Positions 1-8,915 of a DNA stretch of 64,000 nt are shown one piece after another. The stretch is from Candidatus Eisenbacteria bacterium. Its GTDB lineage: Bacteria > Eisenbacteria > RBG-16-71-46 > JACRLI01. The DNA is taken from contig JACRLI010000019.1 in the NCBI GenBank assembly GCA_016235265.1, positions 62,001 through 126,000 on the forward strand, read 5' to 3'. Below the pieces are notes generated by a model. That model saw nothing but the letters and a program-made list of their open reading frames with translations. It ran no database searches and was not told the origin of the DNA. Every line of letters starts with the position of its first letter. Positions within the stretch are counted from its first letter, which is position 1. A program made the translations under genes and the position numbers.

Positions 1-744
1 TCCATGCTGATGCCTCTGGAACTTCAGCTGCTGGTGCTGGTGGACCGCTGGATGCTGGTGCGCCTGCGCGGGCTGCACGACGTGGGCATCTACACCGCCG
101 CGGCCAGCGTGTCCGCCTACGTGTTCCTCCTCGGCGCGCTCACCGCCAACGTGCTGAGCCCGAACCTGAGCCAGATGTGGGAGGAGGGGGACCGCCGGGT
201 GGTGATGCGCCGCATCAACTTCGCGGTGCGGGCCACGTTGCTGGCGCTGCTGGGGGTGGCGCTGTTCCTGCTGGCGGTGAGCCCCTGGGTGATCCCGTTC
301 ATCTGCGGCAAAGGATTCACGGAATCGGCCAATCTCATGTGGGCCTTCGTGATGTACCACCTGTTCTACTCCGCCTTCTACGTGCTGGGGCTGTACCCGT
401 TGCTGATCGAGAAGCCGCAGATGGGCCTGCTGGGGGTGACCATGGGCCTGGTGGCGGACGTGGGTCTGAACCTGCTGCTCACGCCGCGCTATGGCGTGAC
501 CGGGGCGGCCATCTCCGCCTTCTGCAGCATGGCGGTGATTGCCCTGGTGATGCTGGCGCAGTGCACCATCTTCGTCCTGGCGCTGTTGTTCCTTCCGGCA
601 CTGCGCTCGCGCCGCATCCTGCTGGCGGCCTACGCCGCGCTGATCCTGGTCATCCTGTTCACGCCGTGGCTGCTGGACGCCGAGGAGAAGGCGCTGCTCA
701 AGGCGCGGGTGCTCGGGATGCTGCGGCGGCCCGGCGGGGCGTGA
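1..744 (+). CDS. Polysaccharide flippase (Wzx/MATE-like), C-terminal part only
   Basis: The reading frame is open from the first base, so the true start lies outside the window; about 247 residues remain. The sequence is a run of hydrophobic segments separated by short basic loops, as in the C-terminal half of oligosaccharide flippases (MOP superfamily), which move lipid-linked glycan units across the inner membrane. A segment ending MAVIALVMLAQ and a late segment LAAYAALILVILFTPWLL are typical membrane helices. It heads a rightward run of glycosyltransferase genes, which supports an export role. The family call rests on topology and context rather than a signature motif. Confidence 0.75.
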   Translation, partial: SMLMPLELQLLVLVDRWMLVRLRGLHDVGIYTAAASVSAYVFLLGALTANVLSPNLSQMWEEGDRRVVMRRINFAVRATLLALLGVALFLLAVSPWVIPFICGKGFTESANLMWAFVMYHLFYSAFYVLGLYPLLIEKPQMGLLGVTMGLVADVGLNLLLTPRYGVTGAAISAFCSMAVIALVMLAQCTIFVLALLFLPALRSRRILLAAYAALILVILFTPWLLDAEEKALLKARVLGMLRRPGGA

Positions 745-754
745 GGTGCCGGGG

Positions 755-1960
755 ATGAGGGTGCTGTTCCTGGCCGACGGCCCGCGCGGCCCGCTGGTCA
801 CCGGGGACCGCCTGCGCAACTGGCGGCTGGTGGAGCGGCTGGCCCGCCGCCACCGGATCACCTGGTGGAGCCTGCAGGAGCCCGGCGCGACGGATCCGGG
901 CCCGGCGCCCGCGGGCGTGGAGGCCCGGGACGTGCGCGTTCCGCCCGGGTGGCAGGAGCCCGGCGGCAAGCTCGCGAAGTGGCTGCGGGCGCTGACCTCG
1001 CCGGAGCCGCTGCTGCTCATGCCGCCGCAGCTGCGGGGGGTGGGCGCGGAGGTGGAGCGGGCGGCGGCGGATTGCGACGTCATCCACGTCTCGCACCTGC
1101 AGGCGTGGCGCGCCGTCCCGCCGTCCCTGCACCGTCGCTGCGTGGTGGACCTGCACGATTCGATGAGCTTGCGCTACGACGCCTTCTTGAAAGCGTCCCC
1201 GGCCATGCGGTTCCGGGACCGCTCATTCTTCTGGTACAGCTTCCTGGGCCAGGCGGAGAAACTGCGCGCCTACGAGCGGGGGATGCCGGCCCGAGCGGGC
1301 GCGGCCGTGGTGGTGGCGGCCCGCGACCGCGACCACATCGGCTCGGCCTCCATGCGGGTGATCCCCAACGGCGTGGACACGGAGTACTTCCGGCACGACG
1401 GCGGTGGGCGCGTCCCGGGCCGGCTGGTGTTCTTCGGCAACCTGCGCTACCGGCCCAACGCCGACGCGGCCGGGGTGCTGGCGCGCGAGGTGCTGCCCGC
1501 GGTGCGCGCCCGGGTCCCCGGCGCGCACGTGCGACTGGTGGGTGCGGACCCCGGACCGCCGGTGCAGGCCCTGGCGGGCCTGCCGGGCGTCACGCTGGTG
1601 GGCTGGGTGGACGACATGCGCGAAGAGCTCTCGCGCGCCGAGGCGTTCGCCTGCCCGCTGCGGGTGGCCTCGGGACTGCAGAACAAGGTGCTGGAGGCGC
1701 TGGCGATGGAACTGCCCACGGTGGCTTCGCCCACCGCGGTGGCGGGCCTGGAGCTGCGGGACGGGACGGACCTCAGGGTATGCCCCACGGGCGAGGAGTT
1801 CGCGCGGGTGGTCGCGGAGCTGCTGGAGGATCCCGCAGCGCGGGCCCGTCTCGCGGACTCCGGGCGCGACGCCGTGCGCCGGGCCTACTCGTGGGACCGC
1901 GCCGCGGAGGCGTTCGGGGAGCTGTACCAGGACGTGGCTGCCGCAGGGCAACCCGCATGA
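755..1960 (+). CDS. Glycosyltransferase, group 1/GT4, resembling PEP-CTERM-associated sugar transferases
   Basis: A 401-residue GT-B glycosyltransferase expected to add a sugar to a growing surface glycan at the cytoplasmic membrane face. The N-terminus MRVLFLADGPRGPLVTGDRL matches the Rossmann start of the subfamily linked to exosortase/EpsH loci. Further on are VIPNGVDTEYF (end of the first lobe, near residue 210) and a C-terminal lobe with LVFFGNLRY and VLEALAMELPTVAS, the nucleotide-sugar loop region. ATG at 755 is preferred because GAGG lies about 8 bases upstream; GTG at 746 would add three residues. The stop overlaps the next start as ATGA. Donor and acceptor sugars cannot be read from sequence. 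Confidence 0.85.
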   Translation: MRVLFLADGPRGPLVTGDRLRNWRLVERLARRHRITWWSLQEPGATDPGPAPAGVEARDVRVPPGWQEPGGKLAKWLRALTSPEPLLLMPPQLRGVGAEVERAAADCDVIHVSHLQAWRAVPPSLHRRCVVDLHDSMSLRYDAFLKASPAMRFRDRSFFWYSFLGQAEKLRAYERGMPARAGAAVVVAARDRDHIGSASMRVIPNGVDTEYFRHDGGGRVPGRLVFFGNLRYRPNADAAGVLAREVLPAVRARVPGAHVRLVGADPGPPVQALAGLPGVTLVGWVDDMREELSRAEAFACPLRVASGLQNKVLEALAMELPTVASPTAVAGLELRDGTDLRVCPTGEEFARVVAELLEDPAARARLADSGRDAVRRAYSWDRAAEAFGELYQDVAAAGQPA

Positions 1961-4077
1961 ATGCGCCGCTGCTGGTGCGGCGGGTCCGCGAGCTGGGTCC
2001 GGGGATGGTGGCCTACCGCGTGGGGCAGCGCCTGCGCCGGCGCATGGCGCGCGCGCGCGCGGACCTGCTGGGCCCGCGCCGTCCGGGTTTCGTGGAGCCG
2101 CCGGACTGGGAGCGCACGCCGTTCTTCGTGCGCGCCGCCGGGCGCGCCGCGCTGGCGCAGCTGCTTCGGGAGCGCTGCCCCGCGGCGCTCGACGCGGTGC
2201 TCCGGGACGCGGACGAGGCACTGCTCGGCCGGGTGGAACTGCTCACCGGCGAACGGCACGACTTCGGGGCGCGGGTGGACTGGCACCGCGATCCGCGCTC
2301 CGGCGCACCGGCATGGCCGGTGGCGCACTTCACCCGGCTCGACGCGCTCCGGCTCGGGGAGTCGTGCGACATCAAGATCCCGTGGGAGGTGGGTCGGGGC
2401 ACGCACCTGCTGCGGATGGCCCAGGCGCACTGGCTCACGGGGGAGGACCGCTACGCCGCGGGTGCGGCGGCGGGGATCGAGGACTTCACCGGGTCCAACC
2501 CGCCGGAGTTCGGGCCGCAGTGGATCACCCCCATGGAAGTGGCGCTGCGCATCGCCCACTGGGTGTGGATCGACCGGTTGTGCGCCGGCTCGCCGGCGTT
2601 CCCGCGGGGCACGCGCGGAAGGCTGTGGTGGGGGGTGCTCGAGGGGGCCAGGTTCGTATCCGCCTTCCGGGAGCGCGATCGGTTCAGCGGGAACCACTAC
2701 TGGTCCAACGGGCTGGGATTGTGGTACGCGGGGGCATTCCTGGGGCGGCGCGGCCGGGCCCTGGCCCGCATGGGACGGGAGATCACGCTGGGAGAGCTCT
2801 TCGCGCAGACCCGCCCGGACGGGACCAGCATCGAGTGCAGCACCGGCTATCACCGGCTGGTGACGGAGCTGGCGTTGCACGGGCTGCGCCTGGCCGATCT
2901 CGAAGGCCAGGCGGGCCAGGCCGCCGCGGCGCCGGAGGCGGCGCGGGAGAGGGTGCGGGCCATGGTGGGCTTCGTCGCCGCGACGCTGCACCCCGGGGGG
3001 CGCGCGCCGCAGCTGGGCGATCACGACGACGGGCGGATCCTGTCGTTTGCGCCCCGGCCGCCGCTGGACCATCGGCACCTGCTGGCCGTGGGCGGGGCGA
3101 TGTTCGACGAGCCCGCGTGGCGGGATGCCGGCGCGGCAGCGCTGGACGAGGCCGCATGGCTGGCGGGCCTGGATGCGGTGGGCGTGCAACCGGCGGGCGC
3201 GCCCGCGGAGGGCGCGGAGGCTGTTTCGGACGCGCCGGTCACGCGGGGCGCTCGCCGCATATCCGCCGCCGGGGCGTCCGGGTGCGCGTTCCCCGACGGC
3301 GGGATCTATGTCCTGCGCGCCGGCGCGGTCCACTCGGTGTGGGACGCCGGCCCGCTGGCCAAGCCGGGAAACGGCGTCCACGGGCATGCCGACACGCTTT
3401 CCGGCGAGGTTTCGGTGGACGGACGGCCGGTGCTGGTGGATTCCGGCACCTGCGCCTACACCTCGGACCCGGCGGTTCGCAACCGCCTGCGCGGCACGGC
3501 CGCGCACAACACGGTGCAGGTGGACGGATTGGAGATGGCCGAACCGGGCACGGGCCTCGACCTGTGGTACTTCCAAAACGGCGTGCCGTGCACGGCGCGG
3601 CTGGCGGAAGGTCCGCAGGGCACCACGCTGGAGGCCTCGCACGAGGGCTACCGCGCCCGCGGGCTGCCGGTGACCGTGCGTCGCACGGTGCACCTGGCCG
3701 CGGGCGGCTCCGAGCTGCGCGTGCTCGACCGCGTGGAGGGCGAGGGCCGGCACCGCGCCACCCTCCGCTGGCACCTGGCGGCGCTCGAGTGGCACCAGGC
3801 CCCGGACGGCGCGGTAAGCTGCGGCGTCGGCGGCCGGTTGGTGCGGCTGCGCGCGGGAGCGCCGGCTCGCGGGCCGCGGGAGACGGGGTCCGGGGAGCGC
3901 GCCGGAGCACCGGGCGCCGCGGGCCCCGCCGCGCCCCGCGCGCGGATGGTGGCGGGCGAGCACAGCGAGCGCTGGGGCGAGCTGCATCCCGCGCCGGTGC
4001 TGGAACTGGAAGTCACGGGGGAACTGCCCCTGGAATTCGAGACCATCCTCGAGGTGGAGGACGCGAACCAGGCATGA
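1957..4077 (+). CDS. Heparinase II/III family protein
   Basis: A 706-residue protein with the two-part layout of the heparinase II/III family. An alpha-helical toroid lies at about residues 80-420, including HWVWIDRLC and FSGNHYWSNGLGLWY. A C-terminal beta-sandwich follows from about 450, with NGVHGHADTL, VDSGTCAYTSDP and GTAAHNTVQVDG, where the family places its active-site His and Tyr. Known members cleave uronic-acid polysaccharides by beta-elimination. Members encoded in capsule or exopolysaccharide loci are thought to trim or modify the product. No signal peptide is evident, so the site of action is unclear. The start overlaps the previous stop and the end overlaps the next gene, both as ATGA, implying one transcript. 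Confidence 0.88.
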   Translation: MNAPLLVRRVRELGPGMVAYRVGQRLRRRMARARADLLGPRRPGFVEPPDWERTPFFVRAAGRAALAQLLRERCPAALDAVLRDADEALLGRVELLTGERHDFGARVDWHRDPRSGAPAWPVAHFTRLDALRLGESCDIKIPWEVGRGTHLLRMAQAHWLTGEDRYAAGAAAGIEDFTGSNPPEFGPQWITPMEVALRIAHWVWIDRLCAGSPAFPRGTRGRLWWGVLEGARFVSAFRERDRFSGNHYWSNGLGLWYAGAFLGRRGRALARMGREITLGELFAQTRPDGTSIECSTGYHRLVTELALHGLRLADLEGQAGQAAAAPEAARERVRAMVGFVAATLHPGGRAPQLGDHDDGRILSFAPRPPLDHRHLLAVGGAMFDEPAWRDAGAAALDEAAWLAGLDAVGVQPAGAPAEGAEAVSDAPVTRGARRISAAGASGCAFPDGGIYVLRAGAVHSVWDAGPLAKPGNGVHGHADTLSGEVSVDGRPVLVDSGTCAYTSDPAVRNRLRGTAAHNTVQVDGLEMAEPGTGLDLWYFQNGVPCTARLAEGPQGTTLEASHEGYRARGLPVTVRRTVHLAAGGSELRVLDRVEGEGRHRATLRWHLAALEWHQAPDGAVSCGVGGRLVRLRAGAPARGPRETGSGERAGAPGAAGPAAPRARMVAGEHSERWGELHPAPVLELEVTGELPLEFETILEVEDANQA

Positions 4078-5495
4078 GCGTCTTGAGCGACATCCGCGGC
4101 CACGCCCAGAAGCTGCGCAGCTTCATCCCCGCGAGCCTGCGCTACGGGGCGCTGTACCGGCGCACGCTGACCGCCCTCGAGAAGAGCCAGTCCTTCGACG
4201 AGGACCGCCTGCGCGACCTGCAGCGCGGGGAGTTGCGCCGCCTGCTGCGCCACGCCTTCGAGCAGGTGCCCTACTACCGCGAGGCCATGCAGGCCGCCGG
4301 GCTGCGGCCCGAGGAAGTGCGCGGGCCCCAGGACCTGCTGGCCCTGCCGTTGCTGACCAAGGAGATCATCACCACCCGCATGCCCGAACTGGTGGCCGGC
4401 AACTTCGGGCCGGCGCGCTGCCTGCGGCGCACCACCGGGGGGACCAGTGGCACGCCCCTGGGCTTCGTGGTGGAGCGCGGGCGCACCGACCCGCTGGAGC
4501 GCGCGTTCATCGCCCGGGCGTGGGGCTGGCTCGGGGTGCGCTTCGAGGACCGCTCGGTGATCCTCAAGGGTCAGGTGGTGGCCCCGAAGGACCTGCGCGC
4601 CGGCCGCTTCTGGCAGACCTGCTACCCGGAGCGCGACTGGACCTTCTTTTCGTCGCACCACCTCACCGCCGAGAACCTGCCGGCCTACGCCCGCAAGATC
4701 CAGGAGTTGCAGCCGGTCTTCATCCAGAGCTTCCCGGCGGGCCTGGACGTGCTGGCACGCCATTGGATCCAGGAGGGCCTGCCGCCGCTGGCGGGGCTGC
4801 GCCTGGTGCACGTGGCTTCCGAGACCCTCCGCACGGACCAGCGCGAGCGCTTCGAGCGGGCCTTCGGCGCCCGGGTGTTCTCCAACTACGGGCAGAGCGA
4901 GTGCGCGGTGCTGGCCAGCGAGTGCGAGCACGACCACGCCTACCACGTGTTCCCGGAGTACGGCGTGACCGAGATCCTGCGCGTGGACGGCACGCCCACG
5001 GCCCCCGGCGAGATCGGCGAGATCGTGGGCACCGGCTTCAACAACTACGCGCTGCCCATGATCCGCTACCGCACCGGCGACCTGGCCGCGTGGAGCCGCC
5101 GGCGGTGCGTGTGCGGGCGCGCATTCCCGCTGCTGGAGCGGCTGGAGGGGCGGGGCCAGGACGTGGTGGTGGCCCGTGACGGGCACATCATGCCGCTCAA
5201 CGCCCTCATCTTCGGCACGCATCTCGAGGAGTACGCCCGGCTCAAGGAGATGCAGGTGCGCCAGGAGCGGCCCGGCGAGATCACGCTGGCGGTGGTGCCG
5301 TACCCGGACTACTCGGGGGACACCGCGCGCGGCATCCGCTCGAAGCTCGAGGCCGTGGCCGACGGGGGGCTGACGGTGCGGGTGGAGGTGGTGCCCGACA
5401 TCCCGCGCACGAAGAGCGGCAAGTTCAAGCTGCTGGTGCAGAAGCTGCCCGCCACCTGGTGGGGCGGCTACGCCCCGGTGGAGCGGGAGGACTGA
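4074..5495 (+). CDS. Phenylacetate-CoA ligase/CapK-like adenylate-forming enzyme
   Basis: A 473-residue member of the AMP-binding superfamily close to PaaK and the capsule-associated CapK group. The phosphate-binding loop is RRTTGGTSGTPLG (about residues 119-131). The adenine-side motif is YGQSECAVLASEC, the hinge region carries YRTGDLA, and the C-terminal lysine motif is PRTKSGKFK. A CVCGRAF-type cysteine pair sits before the C-terminal domain. Such enzymes activate a carboxylate as acyl-AMP. In polysaccharide loci the substrate is unknown and may be an acyl or amino-acid decoration. The gene overlaps the heparinase-like gene by four bases and is followed after one base by a glycosyltransferase. 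Confidence 0.85.
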   Translation: MSVLSDIRGHAQKLRSFIPASLRYGALYRRTLTALEKSQSFDEDRLRDLQRGELRRLLRHAFEQVPYYREAMQAAGLRPEEVRGPQDLLALPLLTKEIITTRMPELVAGNFGPARCLRRTTGGTSGTPLGFVVERGRTDPLERAFIARAWGWLGVRFEDRSVILKGQVVAPKDLRAGRFWQTCYPERDWTFFSSHHLTAENLPAYARKIQELQPVFIQSFPAGLDVLARHWIQEGLPPLAGLRLVHVASETLRTDQRERFERAFGARVFSNYGQSECAVLASECEHDHAYHVFPEYGVTEILRVDGTPTAPGEIGEIVGTGFNNYALPMIRYRTGDLAAWSRRRCVCGRAFPLLERLEGRGQDVVVARDGHIMPLNALIFGTHLEEYARLKEMQVRQERPGEITLAVVPYPDYSGDTARGIRSKLEAVADGGLTVRVEVVPDIPRTKSGKFKLLVQKLPATWWGGYAPVERED

Positions 5496-5496
5496 C

Positions 5497-6702
5497 GTGC
5501 GCGTCCTGTACGTCGTGCCGGATCCGGGGGTGACGCCGCGTGCGCGCGGCGGAGGGTTCCAGACGCACGTCACGGAGACCATCCGGAACCTGGAAGCCCT
5601 GGGCCACCAGGTGAGTCTCCTGGACAGCGGCAAGGTGGAGTTCGAGGCCGACGGGCGGCCGCGCGGCGGCGGCGCGTACGGCTGGAAGGAGCGCCTGCCC
5701 CGGGGGCTGCGCGTGGTGGGCCGCGACACGCTCTACCTGCTGCACAACCGGCGCTTCCGGCGGCGGCTGCAGGAGTGGGCGCAGCGGGAGGGGCCCTTCG
5801 ACGTGGTGTACGAGCGGTACCACGCGTTCGAGTGGGCCCCGGGCGCCTGGGCCCGCGCGGCCGGGATCCCGTGGGTGCTGGAGTTCAACGCCTCGGTGGA
5901 CGAGTTGAAGCTCCTCGGGGGGCTGGGCCTGGGGACCATCGGCCGGGCCGTCGAGCGCCGCGTGACGCGTCGCGCGCACCACGTGATCGCGGTTTCGGGG
6001 GTGCTGGGCGAGCAGCTGCGGGGCATGGGGGTGGAGCCGCACCGCGTGCACGTGCTCCACAACGGCGTGGACGAGCGGCGCTTCCGCCCCGACCTGGACG
6101 GCTCGGAAATCCGCCGCCGCTTCGGGCTCGAGGGCCGCGTGGTGATCGGGTTCGTGGGCAGCTTCGCCGCCTACCACGGGGTGGACCTGTTCCTGGAGGC
6201 CGCCCGCCGAGTTACGGCGGCGCGGCAGGACACGACCTTCTTCCTGGTCGGGGGCCGCAGGGGGAACCTGCGTTACGAGGCCCTGCGGGCGGCCACCGCG
6301 GAGGCGGAGCGCCGGGGCTCGGTGGTGTACGCGGGCGAAGTGCCCCACTCCGAAATCCCCTCGTACCTGGCGGCCATGGACGCCGCGGTGATCCCCATGG
6401 CCGCGGACTATGGCTCGCCCACCAAGACCTTCGAGTACATGGCCATGGGGCGCGCGGTGGTGGCCCCCGCGGTGCCGGCGCTGCGGGAGGTGCTCGAGGA
6501 CCGCGTCACGGCCCTGCTCACCCGCCCCGGGGACGTGGACGACCTGGAGCGCGCCTGCGCCGCGCTGGCCTCCGACGCGATGCTGCGCGCACGGCTCGGG
6601 CGGGGTGCGCGCGAGGCGGTGGTGGCGCGGCACACCTGGTCGGGCAACGCGAAGTTCATCCACGACCTGCTGGAGCGGGCGGTGGCGGAGGGCCCGCGAT
6701 GA
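5497..6702 (+). CDS. Glycosyltransferase family 4
   Basis: A 401-residue GT-B enzyme beginning at GTG one base after the preceding stop. The N-terminal lobe has VTPRARGGGFQTHVTETI (acceptor side), then VHVLHNGVDERRF. The C-terminal lobe has VIGFVGSFAAYHGVDLFLEA and the donor motif SPTKTFEYMAMGRAVVAP near residues 308-325, with the conserved Glu of the EX7E type region. It should transfer a nucleotide-activated sugar to a lipid-linked intermediate. Its stop overlaps the next gene as ATGA. Sugar specificity is not predictable. Confidence 0.88.
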   Translation: MRVLYVVPDPGVTPRARGGGFQTHVTETIRNLEALGHQVSLLDSGKVEFEADGRPRGGGAYGWKERLPRGLRVVGRDTLYLLHNRRFRRRLQEWAQREGPFDVVYERYHAFEWAPGAWARAAGIPWVLEFNASVDELKLLGGLGLGTIGRAVERRVTRRAHHVIAVSGVLGEQLRGMGVEPHRVHVLHNGVDERRFRPDLDGSEIRRRFGLEGRVVIGFVGSFAAYHGVDLFLEAARRVTAARQDTTFFLVGGRRGNLRYEALRAATAEAERRGSVVYAGEVPHSEIPSYLAAMDAAVIPMAADYGSPTKTFEYMAMGRAVVAPAVPALREVLEDRVTALLTRPGDVDDLERACAALASDAMLRARLGRGAREAVVARHTWSGNAKFIHDLLERAVAEGPR

Positions 6703-7841
6703 GCCCGGGGGAGGGCGCCGCGCTGGCGTCGGCCGCGCGGGAGGCCGCGGTCCGCCTCCACGCGTTCATGGAGGCGCGCTTCTGGGACGGTGCCACGCTG
6801 GGCGGGCCGGACCAGGGCGTGCGCTGGCACCTGCGGATCGGGCGCTTCGTGAAGAGCTACCTCCCCCTGCTCCAGCGCCGGGAGCGCTTCGTCTTCCGGC
6901 AGGGCCAGGGCTACTGGGCGATGGCCAACCGGGAGCTGGCGCGCGCCACGGGTGAGGCGCGCTATGGCGCGATCGCCCGGGCGGTGGCCGACGAGTGCCT
7001 GGCTTCGCAGCTGCCTGACGGCTCGTGGGAATACCCGCTGCGCGCGCGGCGGCACCTGAAGGCCACGGTGGAGGGCAATTTCGGGGCGGTGACCCTCCTG
7101 GGCGCCTGGGAGGACACCGCCGACCCGCGCTACCGCGACGGCGCCCTGCGCTGGCACCGCTTCCTGGAGGAGCGCATCGGCTACGAGCCGCACCCCTCGG
7201 GCGGCCTGGCGGTGCACTACTTCGACCGGCCCCGCGGGCTGGTGCCCAACAATTCCGCCGAGATGGTGTGGGTGCTGGGCCGCTATGCCACGTCGCTCTC
7301 CGACCCGGCGTTCCTGGCGCGGGTGCCCGCGCTGGAGACCTTCCTGGAGGCGGTCCAGGAGCCAACCGGGGAGTTCCCCTACGAGCTGCCCGGCCGGCAT
7401 GACGCCCGCCATCAGCCCCATTACCTGTGCTACCAGTACAACGCCTTCCAGGCGCTCAAGCTGTGGTGGCACCACGAGGCGCACGGCGACGCGCGCGCCG
7501 GGGGACTCGCGCGCCGGGCCACCGCGTACCTGCGTGGCGGGGTGCGGCGGGGCGGGGCGTCCCGGTGCGACTGCTTCCACGACCTGCCCGAGGTCCTCTA
7601 CTACGCCGACGTGCTGGCGCTGGCGCTGCAGTCCGGCGCGCGCCACGGCGTGGAGGGGGCCGCGGAGCTCTCGGATCGCGGCCTGCGCTGGACGCTCTCG
7701 CGCCAGCTGCCCTCCGGCGGCTTCCGCTTCTCGCGCGGCGACTACGGCCTCCTCTCGGACCGCCGCTTCTATCCCCGCAACCTGGCCATGACCCTCTTCC
7801 ACCTGCTGGAGTGGGCCCGCCGGGAAGGGGGACGGGAGTGA
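6699..7841 (+). CDS. Alpha/alpha-toroid protein of a glycan locus, function unknown
   Basis: A 380-residue protein built of helical repeats with QxxDGSW-like turns: LASQLPDGSWEYPL, VQEPTGEFPYELPG and LSRQLPSGGFRFSRGDYG. These turns resemble those of squalene-cyclase/prenyltransferase-type and N-acylglucosamine-2-epimerase-type alpha/alpha barrels. It has no membrane segment or signal peptide. It is translationally coupled on both sides (ATGA in front, GTGA behind) to glycosyltransferases, so a role in sugar or polymer modification is likely. No catalytic motif is recognised. Exopolysaccharide-locus proteins of this fold are known, but no function is assigned here. Confidence 0.6.
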   Translation: MSPGEGAALASAAREAAVRLHAFMEARFWDGATLGGPDQGVRWHLRIGRFVKSYLPLLQRRERFVFRQGQGYWAMANRELARATGEARYGAIARAVADECLASQLPDGSWEYPLRARRHLKATVEGNFGAVTLLGAWEDTADPRYRDGALRWHRFLEERIGYEPHPSGGLAVHYFDRPRGLVPNNSAEMVWVLGRYATSLSDPAFLARVPALETFLEAVQEPTGEFPYELPGRHDARHQPHYLCYQYNAFQALKLWWHHEAHGDARAGGLARRATAYLRGGVRRGGASRCDCFHDLPEVLYYADVLALALQSGARHGVEGAAELSDRGLRWTLSRQLPSGGFRFSRGDYGLLSDRRFYPRNLAMTLFHLLEWARREGGRE

Positions 7842-8821
7842 AGGTCCTGTGCCTCACGAATCTCTACCCGATCCCCGAACGGCCGGCGTGGGGCACCTTC
7901 GTGCGCTCGCAGATGGAGTCGCTGCGCCCGCTGGGGGTGGACTTCGACGTGCTCCTGGTGCGCGGCTGGGAGGACCGGGCCAACTACTGGCGCCAGAGGG
8001 GCGAGGTCCGGGCCGCGCTGGCGCGGGGCTACGAACTGGTCCACGTGCACTTCGGCCTCACCGGCGTGCTGCTGGAAGGCATGCGCACCCCGCCCACGGT
8101 GCTCTCCCTGTGCGGGGACGACCTGCTGGGGCGCGCGCGCCCCGACGGCAGCATCGCGCTTTCCAGCCTGCCCATGGTGTGGCTGTCGAAGCGGGCGGCG
8201 CGACGCGCGGAGGCCGTGGTGGTGAAGTCCGCGCACATGCGCCGGGTGCTGGCGCCGGTGCGGGATTCGGTGGTGCTGCCCAACGGGGTCAACTTCGACG
8301 TGTTCGCGCCCTGCCCGCGCGAGGCGGCGCGCCGGCGGCTGGGTTGGGATCTCGAGGATCGCTACGTGCTGTTCGCGGCGGACCCGGCGATCGCCGCCAA
8401 GAACTTCCCGCTGGCCGAGTCGGCGATGCGGCTGCTCACCGCGCAGGGGGTGCACGCCACGCTGGTGCCGGTCCATGACCGCCCGCAGGCGGCGCTGGTG
8501 GACGCGATGAACGCCGCCGACGCCCTGCTGTTCACCTCGTGGCGCGAGGGCTCGCCCAACGTGGTCAAGGAGGCCATGTCGGTGGGCCTGCCGGTGGTCA
8601 GCGTGGACGTGGGGGACGTGCGCGAGCACGTGGAGGGCTGTGACGGCTGCGCGGTGACGGAGCGCGCCACGGCCCCGCTGGCGGCGGCGCTGCGGCCGCT
8701 GCTGGAGGGCCCCCGGCGCACCGCGGGGCGCGAACGGGTGGCGTACCTGCGCAATGAGCGCGTGGCGGAGCGGCTGCTGGATGTGTATCGCGGGGCCATC
8801 GAGGCCCGCGCGGGCCGCTGA
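7838..8821 (+). CDS. Glycosyltransferase family 4 (short)
   Basis: A 327-residue GT-B glycosyltransferase starting at GTG inside the preceding stop (GTGA). The N-terminal lobe is LCLTNLYPIPERPAWGTFV, the pattern of exopolysaccharide group 1 transferases. The linker is SVVLPNGVNFDVFAP and the donor lobe carries FTSWREGSPNVVKEAMSVGL, which includes the conserved acidic pair. It is shorter than the usual 370-400 residues but both lobes are present. It is the last gene of the first rightward run; the next gene converges on it with 94 bases between stops. Confidence 0.86.
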   Translation: MKVLCLTNLYPIPERPAWGTFVRSQMESLRPLGVDFDVLLVRGWEDRANYWRQRGEVRAALARGYELVHVHFGLTGVLLEGMRTPPTVLSLCGDDLLGRARPDGSIALSSLPMVWLSKRAARRAEAVVVKSAHMRRVLAPVRDSVVLPNGVNFDVFAPCPREAARRRLGWDLEDRYVLFAADPAIAAKNFPLAESAMRLLTAQGVHATLVPVHDRPQAALVDAMNAADALLFTSWREGSPNVVKEAMSVGLPVVSVDVGDVREHVEGCDGCAVTERATAPLAAALRPLLEGPRRTAGRERVAYLRNERVAERLLDVYRGAIEARAGR

Positions 8822-8915
8822 CGCGGGGTGCGCGCTGTGGCGGCGCGCGCCGGAGGCGCGACCGCGCGCGAGGGCGCTGCATCTTCGGGTGCGGACCCCG
8901 GGCGCGGTGCGCCGG

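Noticed and set aside
1223..3987. Long minus-strand frames opposite the glycosyltransferase and heparinase-like genes
   Set aside because: They are Arg/Pro/Gly/Ala-rich mirror frames typical of high-GC DNA. The plus-strand proteins have clear motifs.
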